DNA of 64,000 bases from Marvania coccoides. Its lineage: Eukaryota > Chlorophyta > Trebouxiophyceae > Chlorellales > Chlorellaceae. Under the pieces are notes generated by a model. The model did not search any database. It saw only the letters and a list, made by a program, of their open reading frames with translations, and was not told the origin of the DNA. A program made the translations under genes and the position numbers. This document shows positions 1-11,239 of this stretch, piece by piece (position 1 is the stretch's first letter; every line of letters begins with the position of its first letter). The stretch is from contig OY978105.1 in assembly GCA_963854735.1 (NCBI GenBank), positions 372,001-436,000 on the forward strand, in the 5' to 3' direction.

Positions 1-60
1 TTTTATTATTGATCCTTACAGATTTAAACATAAACTTCTTTCGAAAATGCTTTTGCGCAG

Positions 61-1269
61 GTGACGGTCAACTTTCTTCTCATGCCAGCCGAAGGACAGC
101 CCAACTGCCCAGCTAGGAGACGCACCCTTTTAGCCGACGCCTCTTCCCCCTGGCTGGCAGCGCTGCTGCTCCTCGACGACAGCAGGCGTCACCGACGCCA
201 GCTGCAGCAGACCGCGCTTGAACTTTTCTTGCAAAACCTCGAGACCCTGACGTGCCACGCCATGCAAGCTGCCGCGGTGCAAACGGGCTGGCCCACCCCC
301 CCTGGCACCACCTGCACCGCCGTTGCCACGTGCACAGCCAAAGGCGATGTTGAAGTCATGGCCACGATGGTGTACGCCGTTCAAAACTCCAGTCAAGAGC
401 CCACGGCGCAGACCAGCGCCGGCAACGTGCCTGCGCTGGTGCTCAACCCCGCTGTCTTCGTGAACTACGTGCCCGTTGACGTTGCAATTTTGATACTGGA
501 CGGCGGCGAGACCCTAGATGCATCGCCACCGCCACCAAAAGACCAGATTATTGGAGGATCGTCAATCAGCCCACCGCTGCCAGCCGTACCAAGCCCAACC
601 CCACCCCCAACCCCAACCCCACCCCCGTCGCCTTCACCGCCTCCGCCCCCGCCGGCTGCCATCTGTACCATGTCAGCGGCCATCAAGAAGCTGCGGTACA
701 ACCCTCCGACAGATTCTGTGCTGGAGGAGCATTTTGCGATCAACACCGATGATCCATGCTCTGGCTACTGCCTTGCGAATGCCGAATGTTTCACATGGAC
801 GCGAGCAATAGGCTTCCCGCGGACGTGCTATCTGTACTCCCTGACAGAATCAGAGCAAGATCATTACTCCATAGTGGGGCCCAGCATTCGCCACAACTCG
901 GGATATAAAACCTGCGTTGCTGCCCGCCACCGCCGCCTCCTTTCCTCCGCTCGCGCCCCCAATGCACCACCCCCCGTGAACATCGCGCCCACCGTTATTT
1001 CTTCCAGATACAGTCCTGGCTATTCCTCTACTGAGATCCTGGTGCAGATCACTGCCCGTGCATCTCAGCGTGATACAATCACTGCCATCGCCACCGCTGC
1101 AACTCCTGGAGACGATGTCACAACACTTTGCACACCAGCGTACTCGGCGTCGAAGCGGCTGCGCAGTAGTGCTTCTAAGGAGGTCTACAAATGCTCCTTT
1201 GTTGACACCCTCAACTCGAATGAGACGTATTCTTTCGCAGTGAGCAGCAGCGAGCCACATGCAGCATGA
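61..1269 (+). CDS. Extracellular Pro-rich protein with PAN/Apple domain (3' part)
   Basis: Last exon of a gene that begins before the window. A splice acceptor (tgcgcag) ends at base 60 and stop codons lie in frame just upstream, so the GTG at 61 is inside an exon rather than a start. The visible 402 residues hold an N-terminal region without a recognised domain, a Pro/Ser-rich linker (about residues 155-200, SPSPPPPPP type, as in algal hydroxyproline-rich wall glycoproteins), and then a Cys-rich segment (about 202-288) whose Cys spacing and 'NAECFTWTR' core resemble a PAN/Apple adhesion domain. A Ser/Thr-rich tail follows. Likely a secreted or wall-associated binding protein; ligand unknown. 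The Pro-rich linker would be a substrate type for prolyl 4-hydroxylases such as the one at 34.4-36.0 kb (inference). The domain call is by eye. Confidence 0.6.
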   Translation: MTVNFLLMPAEGQPNCPARRRTLLADASSPWLAALLLLDDSRRHRRQLQQTALELFLQNLETLTCHAMQAAAVQTGWPTPPGTTCTAVATCTAKGDVEVMATMVYAVQNSSQEPTAQTSAGNVPALVLNPAVFVNYVPVDVAILILDGGETLDASPPPPKDQIIGGSSISPPLPAVPSPTPPPTPTPPPSPSPPPPPPAAICTMSAAIKKLRYNPPTDSVLEEHFAINTDDPCSGYCLANAECFTWTRAIGFPRTCYLYSLTESEQDHYSIVGPSIRHNSGYKTCVAARHRRLLSSARAPNAPPPVNIAPTVISSRYSPGYSSTEILVQITARASQRDTITAIATAATPGDDVTTLCTPAYSASKRLRSSASKEVYKCSFVDTLNSNETYSFAVSSSEPHAA

Positions 1270-2434
1270 GCGGCCCAGCAGCGGTAGCAGCCTGGACTAT
1301 CTGTTCCACCATTTGCAATGCTGGGCATTTCCGTTGTACTGCACTTAAATCTTGAAAATGAATTAATTATATAATACCTATTGGGCATATGAAAAATAAT
1401 AACTTTATAACTATTCTCGTTAATAACTAATGAAACGTGTCGATTCTTTCCTTTCTGCCCCCCCTCCCCCCCGCCGCTCTGAAATAAATAATCTGAAATA
1501 AATAAGATTTTTGCTATTCTCCATTGTTTTGCCACCCTGGTTTCTGGATATTGATCTTTTTATCTGATTTGCTTCCTGCATGTTCTTCTTTCCACCTCAT
1601 TCTTGAATCTCTCTGGGCTTCCTTACTTTTCTTCCTTTAAAGTGTTGCTGCGCCTCGCCCATCTCATCTTTGCGACGGTGCTCCATGAATGCATCCTCTG
1701 TTGATTGCGGTTTATTAATAATTCATTATATGTCTCTCATTTTATTATTATTCTTTTCTATGTTAAGATTTATGAGCTGTTGCTTTTTAACAAGACAACG
1801 TAGAAGCATTTTACATGAAAAAAGCATTTTACATTTAATATTCATTTCACACCCATGCACACGAAGAAAGCTCTTGAGCAGCCCACCAGTGACAAAGTGC
1901 GATCATTAATGATGAATATATCCATGGTGTTTTAAAGCCCGGACGTAACTATTTTCGGTTATTCAATGTAGGTTGTGGCGTTGAGTGCGCTGACGACAAA
2001 TTTTCCTCCTTCTCGCGGGCGCTGCCGCTGCTGGATTTTTTTTGCCTCGTCGGGAGACCTCCCTTGCGCTGCTTCCACTGCATTTGCTATCTCTGTTTGG
2101 GCCAAAATCAAGCCGCAGAGCCAGCCCTCTTTTCAAAGTCAAATTTTCAGCAATAGAAAAGGCGGCCATCATTTATCGGCGAACTCCGAATGATTTTCAT
2201 TGCACTTTTTTATTAAATATTGATTCTAGAGCAGCCCAGCGCGTGAACAAGCCGCCCTGAGGAACAGAGCCATACTAAATGCATTCATTTTCTCAATTTT
2301 TGTAAATTTAATTGAGCTCTTTTTAAAGATTTTTAAAACGCATTATTTGTGATCACTACTATAAGAACTACATTTCAAAATATCAATAATTAATGCATAT
2401 AAATTTCGCCCGCAATTGATCAAACCAGCCAGCC
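1270..2434. other. AT-rich intergenic region, no gene seen
   Basis: Downstream part holds two AATAAA-type polyadenylation candidates around 1483-1503 that could serve the first gene. The rest is AT-rich with only short, low-complexity open frames. It should contain the promoter of the NOC3-like gene. No tRNA or repeat was recognised. Confidence 0.5.
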
Positions 2435-5400
2435 ATGGGACAACCGCGGAAGGAAACATCAATGAAACGGAAGGACAGTAAATTTAGAGGCGATGCAGCT
2501 GCCGGTGGCGACCGCAAGCGCAAAAAGGCAAGTCTCAGTTGCCATTTGTTTTTTCTCTCTCCTCTTCTGGGCCTTTCAAATCTCATCCCAAGCTTCTGCT
2601 TCTGCCAAAATAACAGGGCTCGAAGGGGGCAATTCCGCTGCCTGAGGATCGCCCCGAGGACTCCAGCGACGACGGCTCCCTCAGCGGCGACGACGCTAAG
2701 CTGCTGCAAGACCACGCTGCCCTGGGCTTCCTGGCCAACCTGCCGCGCCGGGCGATGGACCGCGCCGTCTCCGAGGTGCGCCCGCCCAAACAGGACAAGT
2801 TGGACGCCAAGAAAGCGGCGCAGTTGAAGCAGCAGCAGCAAAAGCAGCAGCAGCTTCGCAAGCGGGCAGCATCGTCTGATGAAGAAGAAGGGGAGGAGGA
2901 GAAAAGAGGAGCTATGAAAGTAGATGATAAATCAGAGGACGAGGAGGGGGAGGCGTGGGAGCGGGGGCCGCGGCGGGTAGCTGCCGCGAAGCTGGCTTCC
3001 TTGTCTGCTGCACCGCTCCCAGTGAAATCTCTCTCAGGGGACATCATCATGCGGCCAGACGGCGCGGCCCCAGCCCCCGCGGCTGCTGCGCTGGCCGCCG
3101 TGGCCGGAATCATCGTGGAGGACGACCTGGAGAAGGCGCTGAGGGAGGAGGCAGCAGCAAAGGAGCGGCGGCGCGCCGAGGCAGCAATGGCAGCCAAGGA
3201 GGCAGTGCGCCGCGCCGCCGCCACGGAAGCGGCCGCCAAAGAGCGTGAACAAGGGGTGCTGGGGGGGCTCGCGGCTTACGACTCGTTGGAGCAGCGCCGG
3301 GAGGAGGCAAAGCGAGCCATGGCGGTGGCTGCGCAGGCGGTGTTGGGCAACCCTGAGGGGCAGATAGGGAAGCAGGGGCGGGTGCTGGTGGCGCTGCTGA
3401 AGGACGAAGACTCTTATGTGGCGCGACTGGCCATGCTGAGCATGCTGGCAGTGATGAAAGATTTGATCCCGGGGTATCGCATTCTGCCGGCAGCAGAGCG
3501 GGAGCAAGAGGGCGTGGCCATCTCCAAGGCGAGTTTTTTTTAGACGATTTTATTACGGGGTAATATACCCCCCTTGTAGAGATGTGTATCAATTTATTTA
3601 GCACTAAATTGTGCTTTAAACCGTATAAACATGAGTTTTTACTCTTTTTTTTTTCACTTATTTATTATTGGTGCTCTAAACATCCCCCCTCTCCCCCCTC
3701 ATTTCCCCTAAAACTACTGCAGGAGGTGCGTCAGCTGTGGGATTTCGAGGCTGCGCTGCTAAAGACCTACCAGGCGTACCTGAAGGCGCTGCTGGCGGCG
3801 CTCAACGCCTCCCGCGGCGGCAAAGCGCCCAAAGCGCACGGCAGGGTGGCGGCCAAGTGCCTGGGGTCGCTCCTGGCGACCGCCCCGCACTTTAACTACG
3901 CTTCCGACCTGCTGCAGGCGGTGGTGCCCAACATGGCGTCAAAAGACGAGGCGGTGCGAAAAGTGTGCTGCGACGCGGTGGGCGCGCTGCTGCGGTCGAG
4001 CCTGGCGGGGTCGCTGGGGGCGGGGCAGACGGGGGTGGAGGCGGTGCAGCTGGTGGCAGACTTGGTGAAGCGGCGCAAGTGCGTGGCTCCCCCCGAGATC
4101 GTGGCGTGCCTGCTGGGACTATCTTTCCCCGACATCGCGTCGGGAGAGGACCTCGTGGCGGCGGCAGCCAGCCGCAAGAAGAAGAAGAAGAAGGACAAGA
4201 AGGTGAAGGATGAGGTGGAGAAGGGCTTTAAAGAGGCCCAGGCAGTGGTTGATCGCGACACGCGGCGGCACCAGCAGTCCGTCACACTGGAAGCGCTGTT
4301 TGAGATCTTTTTCAGGGTGATAAAGACCGCGTCGGGGTCGGGGCTGATCGCTAATGCCGCGCCGGGGGGTCCGTCGCTGGCGCCCGCCCGCTTTGACAAG
4401 CGATTTCCGCTGGTGGAGCCTGCGCTGCAGGGGCTGCGCGCGTTCGCGCACCTCATCAGTGTGGACTTCTTCCAAGACCTGCTGGCGGCGCTGGAGGAGC
4501 TGGCGGGGAGCGCGGCACTGCCGCCGGCGCCGCGGCTGCGCTGCCTGGTGACGGCTGCCGAGATTCTGAGGGGGCAGGGGGAGGCGCTGACCGTGGACCG
4601 AGGCACGCTGTACCGCCACATGTACAGCGCGCTGATGCGAGTCGCGCTGACCGCTCCCACCGAGGAAGAGATCTTGAACGAAGATGATGCCGACAATGGG
4701 GAAGCAAGAAACCTCGATGATGTGCTGAACGTGGAGCTGCTGCAGCAGAGCTCGGCATCCTCGGCGTTGCTGGCGCAGCTGCTGGAGCGCACGCTGCTGG
4801 ACTCCAAGCTGCTGGACGCCGTGCGGCAGGGGGCGTTTGCCAAGAGGGTGGCCGCCCTGGCGGCGGCGGCGGGCGACTCGGGAGGGGCCATGGGGTTGAT
4901 GTGCGTGCTGCAGCGCATGCTGCGGCGCACTCCCAAGCTGCGGGGCATGCTGGAGAACGAAGAGGGCGGGCCCACAGGGTATAGAACTTACCGCCCTGAC
5001 GCTGCTGATCCCGCTGATGCTGGGGCGCTGGCGGTGCCGCTGTGGGAGGTGAGCCTGCTGGAGCGGCACTTCCACCCGCACGTTGGGCAGGCGGCCCGAG
5101 AAATCGCGCGGATGAACGCGACCGCCGCGGCTGCGGCGGCCGCCGGCAGCGGCGGCGGTGGCGGCGCCAGCTCGGTGCTGCCGCTGGGCGTGGAGCCTGC
5201 GGAGCTGGCGATGCGATACAGCACCGCCACTGGGGGCTTCTGCCCGCCCCCCAAGGCTCCCACGCCCGCGGAGAAGCGCCAGCAGGCGGGCAGTAAAGCT
5301 TCCCGACAGAAGGACGCGGCAGCGAAGCGGAAAGCGCAGGACTCCGGCGCGCTGTCTTCCTTTGTGGAGGCGGTCCGGGGACCAACTGATTACGCTGAAG

Positions 5401-5654
5401 ACGGAGAGGTGGAAGAAGGCGGCGCTGCTGCTGCTGCTGCCGAGTATTATGCGCTGAACAGGAGGTTTAAGCGGAATGCGGAGCTGCGCAGGGAGCACGC
5501 GGTGCTGGGGGCCAAGCTGCGGCGGTTCCACGAGCACCTGCAGGCCGCCCATGCGGCTGCAGACCTGGCTGCCAAGAAGAATAAATCGAAGAAAGCAGCA
5601 GTTGACATTTTGACAAAGACCAAAAGGGAAAAGAAAATGAAGCAGCGCAAGTAG
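2435..5654 (+). CDS. NOC3: Nucleolar complex protein 3 homologue (NOC3-like)
   Basis: Exons 2435-2527, 2617-3528 and 3723-5654 give 978 residues (human NOC3L about 800; yeast 663). NOC3 works with NOC2 in 60S pre-ribosome maturation and export in the nucleolus, and yeast Noc3p also binds replication origins. The protein has a basic/acidic coiled N-terminus, a Noc3 N-terminal helical domain from about residue 290 (SYVARLAMLSMLAVMKDL, then EVRQLWDFEAALLKTYQAYL across the second intron), a CBF/Mak21-type domain at about 675-795, and a Lys-rich C-terminus suited to nucleolar targeting. Both introns start with GC (gcaagt at 2528; gcgagt at 3529) and end with AG. The second is firmly supported, because only that donor keeps the conserved helix in frame. 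The first exon, and hence the start codon, is less certain. The protein is longer than usual because of Ala-rich insertions. Confidence 0.88.
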
Positions 5655-5982
5655 TGTGCGTGCGTAGTTCGTTTAATGTAATATAAAGATGAAAAACACA
5701 TCACACCTTAAACCCATAGACTAGTCTCACATACAGTGAGCTGTCCCAAAGAAATTTAAATTACCATTGCATACGTGGCAGGCGAAGGTTCGGAAGAATT
5801 CTCGATTTTGCGCTTGTTTTGCCCCATTCGCGATTCAGAGTCTCCTTGACGTTTAAAAAAAACATTATTTTAGACTTTGAAGCTCTCATACAAGCTTAAA
5901 CGACATTGATTAGACAAAAAGTGTGCTCAGCTATCAATCCCTTGGACCTGAGTTCAAAAGAATTTGAAACTCTGAGACCCCA
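5655..5982. other. NOC3 3' flank / HSP70 promoter region
   Basis: A TGTAA element, the poly(A) signal of many chlorophyte algae, lies at 5677-5681, 23 bases after the NOC3 stop. The remaining stretch should hold the HSP70 promoter. TTC/GAA runs near 5790 do not form a perfect heat-shock element, so no regulatory site is claimed. Confidence 0.4.
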
Positions 5983-8684
5983 ATGTCGAACGCAATAGGG
6001 TGAGTGAATGTGTAGAAGCCAGCCGTCAAACTGTTGCAAATTATTCCAACTTTTGAAAATCCCAAATTTCTTCTGGAATCGCTGCTCAAAATGTTTCCTC
6101 CTTCCTGCGCAGCATTGATTTGGGAACCACCTACTCCTGTGTGGGGGTGTGGCAGCACGATCGCGTGGAAATCGTGCCCAATGACCAGGTAAGAAGCACA
6201 ACCACTTTTCGGGCCTACCGCTCTTGTTACTTTCAATTATACCGGGGCAGGGGTTCGTGCCTTTGTGACACTGGGCTCCTGATGCCCCGGCGTTGGGCTG
6301 CGGCACCAGGTCCCGGGTAGATCTATGAGTTTCGCTCCTTCGTTCCGAATTTGTTATACTTTTACTTAAAAATTTGCTACGTAATATCCTTCAATGTCCT
6401 GCCCTTCAATTTACCTTCTTTGTCACCCACCACCATTAACACATATTGCTTTATTTGCGTATCACTGCGCAGGGCAACCGCACCACGCCGTCGTACGTCG
6501 CCTTCACCGACACTGAGCGGCTGGTGGGCGATGCCGCCAAGAACCAGGTGGCAATGAACCCCTCCAACACAGTGTTCGACGCCAAGCGCCTCATCGGCCG
6601 CAAGTTCAGTGAGCAGGCCGTGCAGGTTAGTCAGCCAGCTGCTGTAGCGTTTCACCCCCTACCCCCCCACCCCCCCCCACAAAAAAAAAACGGCCCTTAC
6701 TCCACCTCCCTTCTCTAACAGCCCAATCTAATACAATTTCCCAAGCATTTTTGTGGAACCTCACTCTCTCTCTCCCTCCCCCCTTATTCGAATTCTTTCA
6801 CAGCACGATATCTCGCACTGGCCCTTCAAGGTGGTGTCCGGCCCCGGCGACAAGCCCATGATCCAGGTGGTGTTCAAGGGCGAGGCCAAGACCTTCTCCC
6901 CCGAGGAAATCTCCTCCATGGTGTTGGCCAAGATGCGCGACACCGCCGCCACCTACCTCGGCAAAGAGGTCTCCAAGGCGGTGGTCACCGTGCCCGCCTA
7001 CTTCAACGACTCCCAGCGTCAGGCCACCAAGGACGCGGGCGTCATCTCCGGCCTGGAGGTGCTGCGCATCATCAACGAGCCCACCGCCGCCGCCATCGCC
7101 TACGGCCTCGACAAAAAGTCCAAGGGCGAGAAGCACGCCGAGCGCAACGTGCTCATCTTCGACCTGGGGGGCGGCACCTTCGACGTGTCCCTGCTCACCA
7201 TCGACGAGGGCATCTTCGAGGTCAAGGCCACCGCTGGCGACACCCACCTGGGCGGAGAAGATTTCGACAACCGCCTGGTCAACCACTTCGTCCAGGAGTT
7301 CAAGCGCAAGTACAAGAAGGACGTGACCGGAAACCCCCGCGCGCTGCGCCGCCTGCGCACCGCTTGTGAGCGTGCCAAGCGCACGCTGTCTTCCTCCTCC
7401 CAGGCGGCCATTGAGATCGACTCCCTGTACGAGGGCGTCGACTTCTACTCCTCAATCACCCGCGCCCGCTTTGAGGAGCTCAACATGGATCTGTTCCGCA
7501 AGTGCATGGAGCCCGTGGAGCGCGTGCTGCGGGACGCCAAAATGGACAAGGGCGCCATCCACGAGGTGGTGCTGGTGGGCGGATCCACCCGCATCCCCAA
7601 GGTGCAGACCCTGCTGCAGGACTTTTTCAATGGCAAGGAGTTGTGCAAGAGCATCAATCCCGACGAGGCGGTGGCCTACGGCGCCGCAGTGCAGGCAGCC
7701 ATCCTGTCAGGCGAAACTCACGCAGACGTGCAGGACTTGCTGTTGCTGGACGTCACCCCACTGTCCCTGGGTCTAGAGACTGCTGGCGGCGTGATGACCA
7801 CCCTCATTCCCCGCAACACCACCATCCCTGCCAAGAAGGAGCAGGTGTTCTCTACCTACTCCGACAACCAGCCAGGCGTGCTGATCCAGGTGTTTGAGGG
7901 CGAGCGCGCGCGCACCCGGGAGAACCACCTCCTGGGCAAGTTTGAGCTGGCAGGCATCCCCCCCGCCCCCCGCGGCGTCCCCCAGATCAACGTCACCTTT
8001 GACATTGACGCCAACGGCATCCTCAACGTGTCGGCAGAGGACCGCACCACCGGCAAGTCGTCGCGCATCACCATCACCAACGACAAGGGGCGGCTCAGCA
8101 AGGATGAGATCGAGCGCATGGTACAGGTAAGCTTTTTTATTGATTTTTTAATCTATTTTCTGGCTTATTTGGAGCCGGGTTTGCCCCCAAATTTGCCCTG
8201 GAATGACAGCAAAAATCTCTTATAATTTTTTATACCAAAAAAACACTGATTTTGTTGCCTAATGTCTCTTTGTGTTTTATTTTTGAAAATTTTGAAGGAC
8301 GCTGAAAAGTACAAGGCAGAAGACGAGGCCACCCGGCAGAAGGTGGAAGCGCGCAACGGGCTGGAAAACTACGCCTACTCGATGCGCAACACCATCAAGG
8401 AGGGCGGCGTGTCCGAGAAGCTGAGCCCTGAAGACAAGTCCAACATTGAAAAGGCAGTCAACGCTGCCATCGAGTGGCTGGACCACAACCAGCTGGCGGA
8501 GCTGGACGAGCTCGAGCACCAGAAGACGGAGCTGGAGGGCGTGTGCAACCCCATCATCACTAAGCTCTACCAGGGCGGCGGCGGCGGTGCTGGCGGCATG
8601 CCTGACATGGGAGGAATGGGCGGGGGGATGCCTGGTGGCGGCCCTGGCGCGGCGGGAGGACCCACCGTGGAGGAGGTGGACTAA
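5983..8684 (+). CDS. HSP70: Cytosolic/nuclear heat-shock protein 70
   Basis: Exons 5983-5999, 6113-6188, 6473-6625, 6804-8126 and 8298-8684, all GT-AG, give 651 residues, a normal HSP70 length. This ATP-driven chaperone binds unfolded clients in the cytosol. The first exon is only five codons plus two bases (MSNAIG), found by matching a gtgagt donor to the conserved N-terminus. Signatures visible are IDLGTTYS at residues 7-14, the phosphate loop [12 protein letters not shown] from residue 202, [14 protein letters not shown] in the nucleotide domain, the substrate-binding domain, a Gly/Met-rich tail, and a terminal EEVD that binds TPR co-chaperones and marks the cytosolic paralogue rather than the ER or organellar ones. 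AATAAA lies at 8796-8801. Codon choice is strongly C-ending, as expected for a highly expressed gene. Confidence 0.98.
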
Positions 8685-9251
8685 GAAACGGTTGACTGGA
8701 GGTAAAGAATCAAGTTTTTCGAGAGGAGGGGAAGGTGGGGGGGGGATAAAGTAGAATATATAAAATTTGAATCGTTTTGAATGCTAAACCAAGGCAATAA
8801 AATAGTGGGCGAGGGGAGGGCGCATGCAGCATTCTCCACCTTACTCCTTGTGTTTCTCTTTTATCCTATTGTGTGTTTGAGTTTTTTGCTCTGTGATTTT
8901 TTCTTCCGTATGACATTGAGCAGTATGCTGCATAAAATTGCGTTTTTTCGTTGGTGCTCTCATGAAAAAATAGAATAAAATGATTCATTTGTTTGACAAC
9001 TATATGCAACAAGTAACTAGATAGAACGAGTAATTCTATAATATTCATTCGGTACCAAGTTCGCAGCAACACACAGGCTTCAAAACTAACCACGTTTTCA
9101 CAAGACCCCCTCCAGACGCACGCGCGTCTCCTAGCTTGAAGGTCGCGATTGGGCGTCAAGTCCTAGAGCCAATAGCTAAACTGCGCAGATTCAAAATTTC
9201 CGGAAAAGCTGCCTTGCCGCCATTTTTTTGCGCACACCCCTCAAGATTTAT
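8685..9251. other. Convergent intergenic region, HSP70 / CMC4-like
   Basis: Holds the HSP70 3' untranslated region with AATAAA at 8796-8801, and on the other strand the end of the CMC4-like gene, where the stop overlaps a TGAATAAAT element. Otherwise AT-rich with no coding signal. Confidence 0.45.
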
Positions 9252-9623
9252 TCATCCATTACTAGGCCGAGCGTCGGGGAAGGCGCAGTGCACGCTGTCC
9301 CGCGCCTGCGCCAGCTTGCAGCACCGTTTTAGGTTCTCCACCGCCCATGCACATTTTCGTGCATCGAAGTTGTTTTCGCTCAAGCAGGCTTGAATGGCGC
9401 ACGTGTGCTGCAAGATAGAAGTGCCATAAAGAAGAGGAGACGGAAATATAATTCAGGGCGACAATAAAAAAGTATGTATACGAAATTAGAGAAATGGGCC
9501 AAAGTAATTGTGCGCCAACAGTGCGCTGAAATTTGTACTCACCTTGTAGCACATGCGGTTGGGCGGGCCCTGAAGGACGGGCATTTCAGTGGAGGGTTTG
9601 TCTGCGTTTGGTTTATCAGGCAT
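9252..9623 (-). CDS. CMC4: CMC4-like twin-Cys mitochondrial protein, 78 aa
   Basis: A small two-exon gene on the minus strand: exon 1 9623-9543 (27 codons), intron with gtgagt donor and tgcag acceptor, exon 2 9407-9252 (51 codons plus TGA). It is too short and split to appear as a clear open frame. The core reads C-x4-C-x3-C-x10-C-x9-CC, the spacing of human CMC4/MTCP1 p8 (residues CAIQACLSENNFDARKCAW and VENLKRCC here). This family folds as a CHCH helical hairpin, is imported into the mitochondrial intermembrane space through the Mia40 relay, and in yeast is linked to cytochrome c oxidase assembly. A polyadenylation-like TGAATAAAT overlaps the stop. Intact reading frame, matched splice phase and conserved spacing make the call strong despite its size. 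Confidence 0.85.
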
Positions 9624-9999
9624 GAATGATGGCCATTTAAGGACTATAAAAGGCAGTTGGCAGGCTTCGACAGAACGGCAGAGCGGAGTTCCTAATAAAA
9701 CTCGTCTTTTTCTTCGTCAGGAGGGCAAAGCGAGTTATTGGATGAACGACGCATTGCGGTGCTGAAATTTGCAGCGCTGTTGCCTTTGCTCGCCCCAAAA
9801 TTGATGTTTGTGCAAGGTCTCAGATCGAATTAAAATAATTTGGCGACATGTGCGTTTCTAGCGCACTATGCCATCTCATTATGTGATCTCCTTGAAAGTT
9901 AATTGTTAAAAAAATTAAATTAGTCGCACAATAAGAAGAAAAAAATGGGTGGTCAAAATTTCAGCCGAGCAGCAGCTCCGGAACCTCCATCTCTCGCTT
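9624..9999. other. Gap between CMC4-like start and lumen-protein end, with a TATA element
   Basis: Holds the promoter of the CMC4-like gene (minus strand) and the 3' flank of the lumen protein gene. On the plus strand a good TATA box, TATAAAAG at 9645-9652, points rightward, but no plus-strand coding sequence follows before 10000. It might drive a non-coding transcript or be chance. Confidence 0.35.
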
Positions 10000-11102
10000 T
10001 TAATACAACCTGCCTAGTCGTTCAACCTCTGCAGCATCCACCGTCGGTCCCTCCCCTCCCTCCGCCGCCTCTTCAGGGAAATCTAAAGTCTCCACGCTGT
10101 TCACAACCCGCCTAGCCCTCTCGAGCGCATCCTCTGGCAGCGCCTCCAGCAGCTTGTCCAGCGCAGCGATGGTCGCGCCCAGCTGCTGCGCCAGCTCCTC
10201 CTTGGCCTCTTCCCCCACCTTCCTCTCGGGGCTCCTCTCCGCCTGCAGCAGCGCCCCGTCCAGCCTTTCCAGCTCTTTGAAGAAGCCGGCGATGAGCGCT
10301 GCGCCGGCGCCCTTGCCCAGGCCGTGCTCCGCGGCGTACTCGCCCACCGCCTTGACGCTGGCGCGCAGGCCGGCGAAGGAGCCGGAGCGCAGCAGCTGGC
10401 GGGCGTCATTTGGGCTTTGCACTGCGGTGAGAGAAGTGAGCAGGGATATATTCATTAGGAGTAAAGGCGGAGAACTAATATATTGGAAAAGGGAGTAGAA
10501 ACAATGTGGTTACTTTGTGGCATTATTAAGGGGGGACAGGCTTTAACGCACTGTTTTTTTCCAATAAAAACAAGAGCAATTGATACCGCAACAATGTGCT
10601 GAAATTAATTCTATTTCCGTTTTCATGGGCGTTTAAAGCAATTCAAATGCCAACACCCTTTCTCCCAACACTCACGCATGATTCTTCCCACGCGGATGAG
10701 CTGGTCTCTGGCAGCCAGTACGGGCGGCACGTAGGTCTCGATACTTTCAGTTTTCTTTCTTTTAACGTATCGGGAGAGGCTGCCAGTCACCGCAGCGTTC
10801 TCGGCAAATGCCGGGAGCGCCACAGCGGCCAGCCCAGCGGTGGCAATCGCCGCCAGCAGGCTTCGTCGCTGAGTGGCAGCATGGGACGGGAAATTTTCGC
10901 CAAAGTTTTCATCCTGTGGAAGGCAATTGAATTTGGTTGGATTGTGCCTGGTTAAAGTGTGCTTCGCGAAGGTTTCAGGGAAGCTCACCTTGCTCACAGC
11001 AGCGACAGGCTTGTGTGTGGAGGAAGAGCAAGTGATCGAAACTGAAAAAAGACGACGCTGCGCGCTGCCCAGAGGCTGCATCGCTCGACACTGAACGGCC
11101 AT
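10000..11102 (-). CDS. Thylakoid-lumen helical protein, bipartite transit peptide
   Basis: Minus-strand exons 11102-10989, 10913-10676 and 10421-10000 give 257 residues; phases 0 and 1 match. The N-terminus looks like a chloroplast transit peptide, then at about residues 50-75 comes a twin-arginine thylakoid signal (RRSLLAAIATAGLAAVALPAFAENAA) with an AxA cleavage site, so the mature part should enter the lumen by the Tat route. The mature protein starts with a basic 'SRYVKRKK' segment and is otherwise alpha-helical (LLRSGSFAGLRASVKAVGEYA, ALDKLLEALP), resembling plant lumenal PsbQ-like/DUF7880-type proteins of unknown or photosystem II-linked role. The exact family is not settled from sequence alone. 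The start at 11102 was chosen because it begins the transit peptide and has an A-rich leader. Only 137 bases separate it from the CSN6 start. Confidence 0.75.
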
Positions 11103-11239
11103 GATAAAAAATTGGCATAAACAAACCAACCAGTTTTAAAATGTGTTCATTTTCCTTGGCTGGCCAGTGATGAACAGAGCTCTGTTTCGCTCACAGAACA
11201 AACACATGTATTTTTTTCTCAGTTTGACAACTGATCATC

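Noticed and set aside
4119..5552. 477-residue minus-strand open frame opposite NOC3
   Set aside because: It mirrors the GC-rich NOC3 exon, is Arg/Gln/His-rich, and shows no domain. Long antisense frames are expected opposite Ala-rich GC exons.
5785..5805. Possible heat-shock element upstream of HSP70
   Set aside because: TTC and GAA units are present but not at the required 5-base spacing, so no element is claimed.
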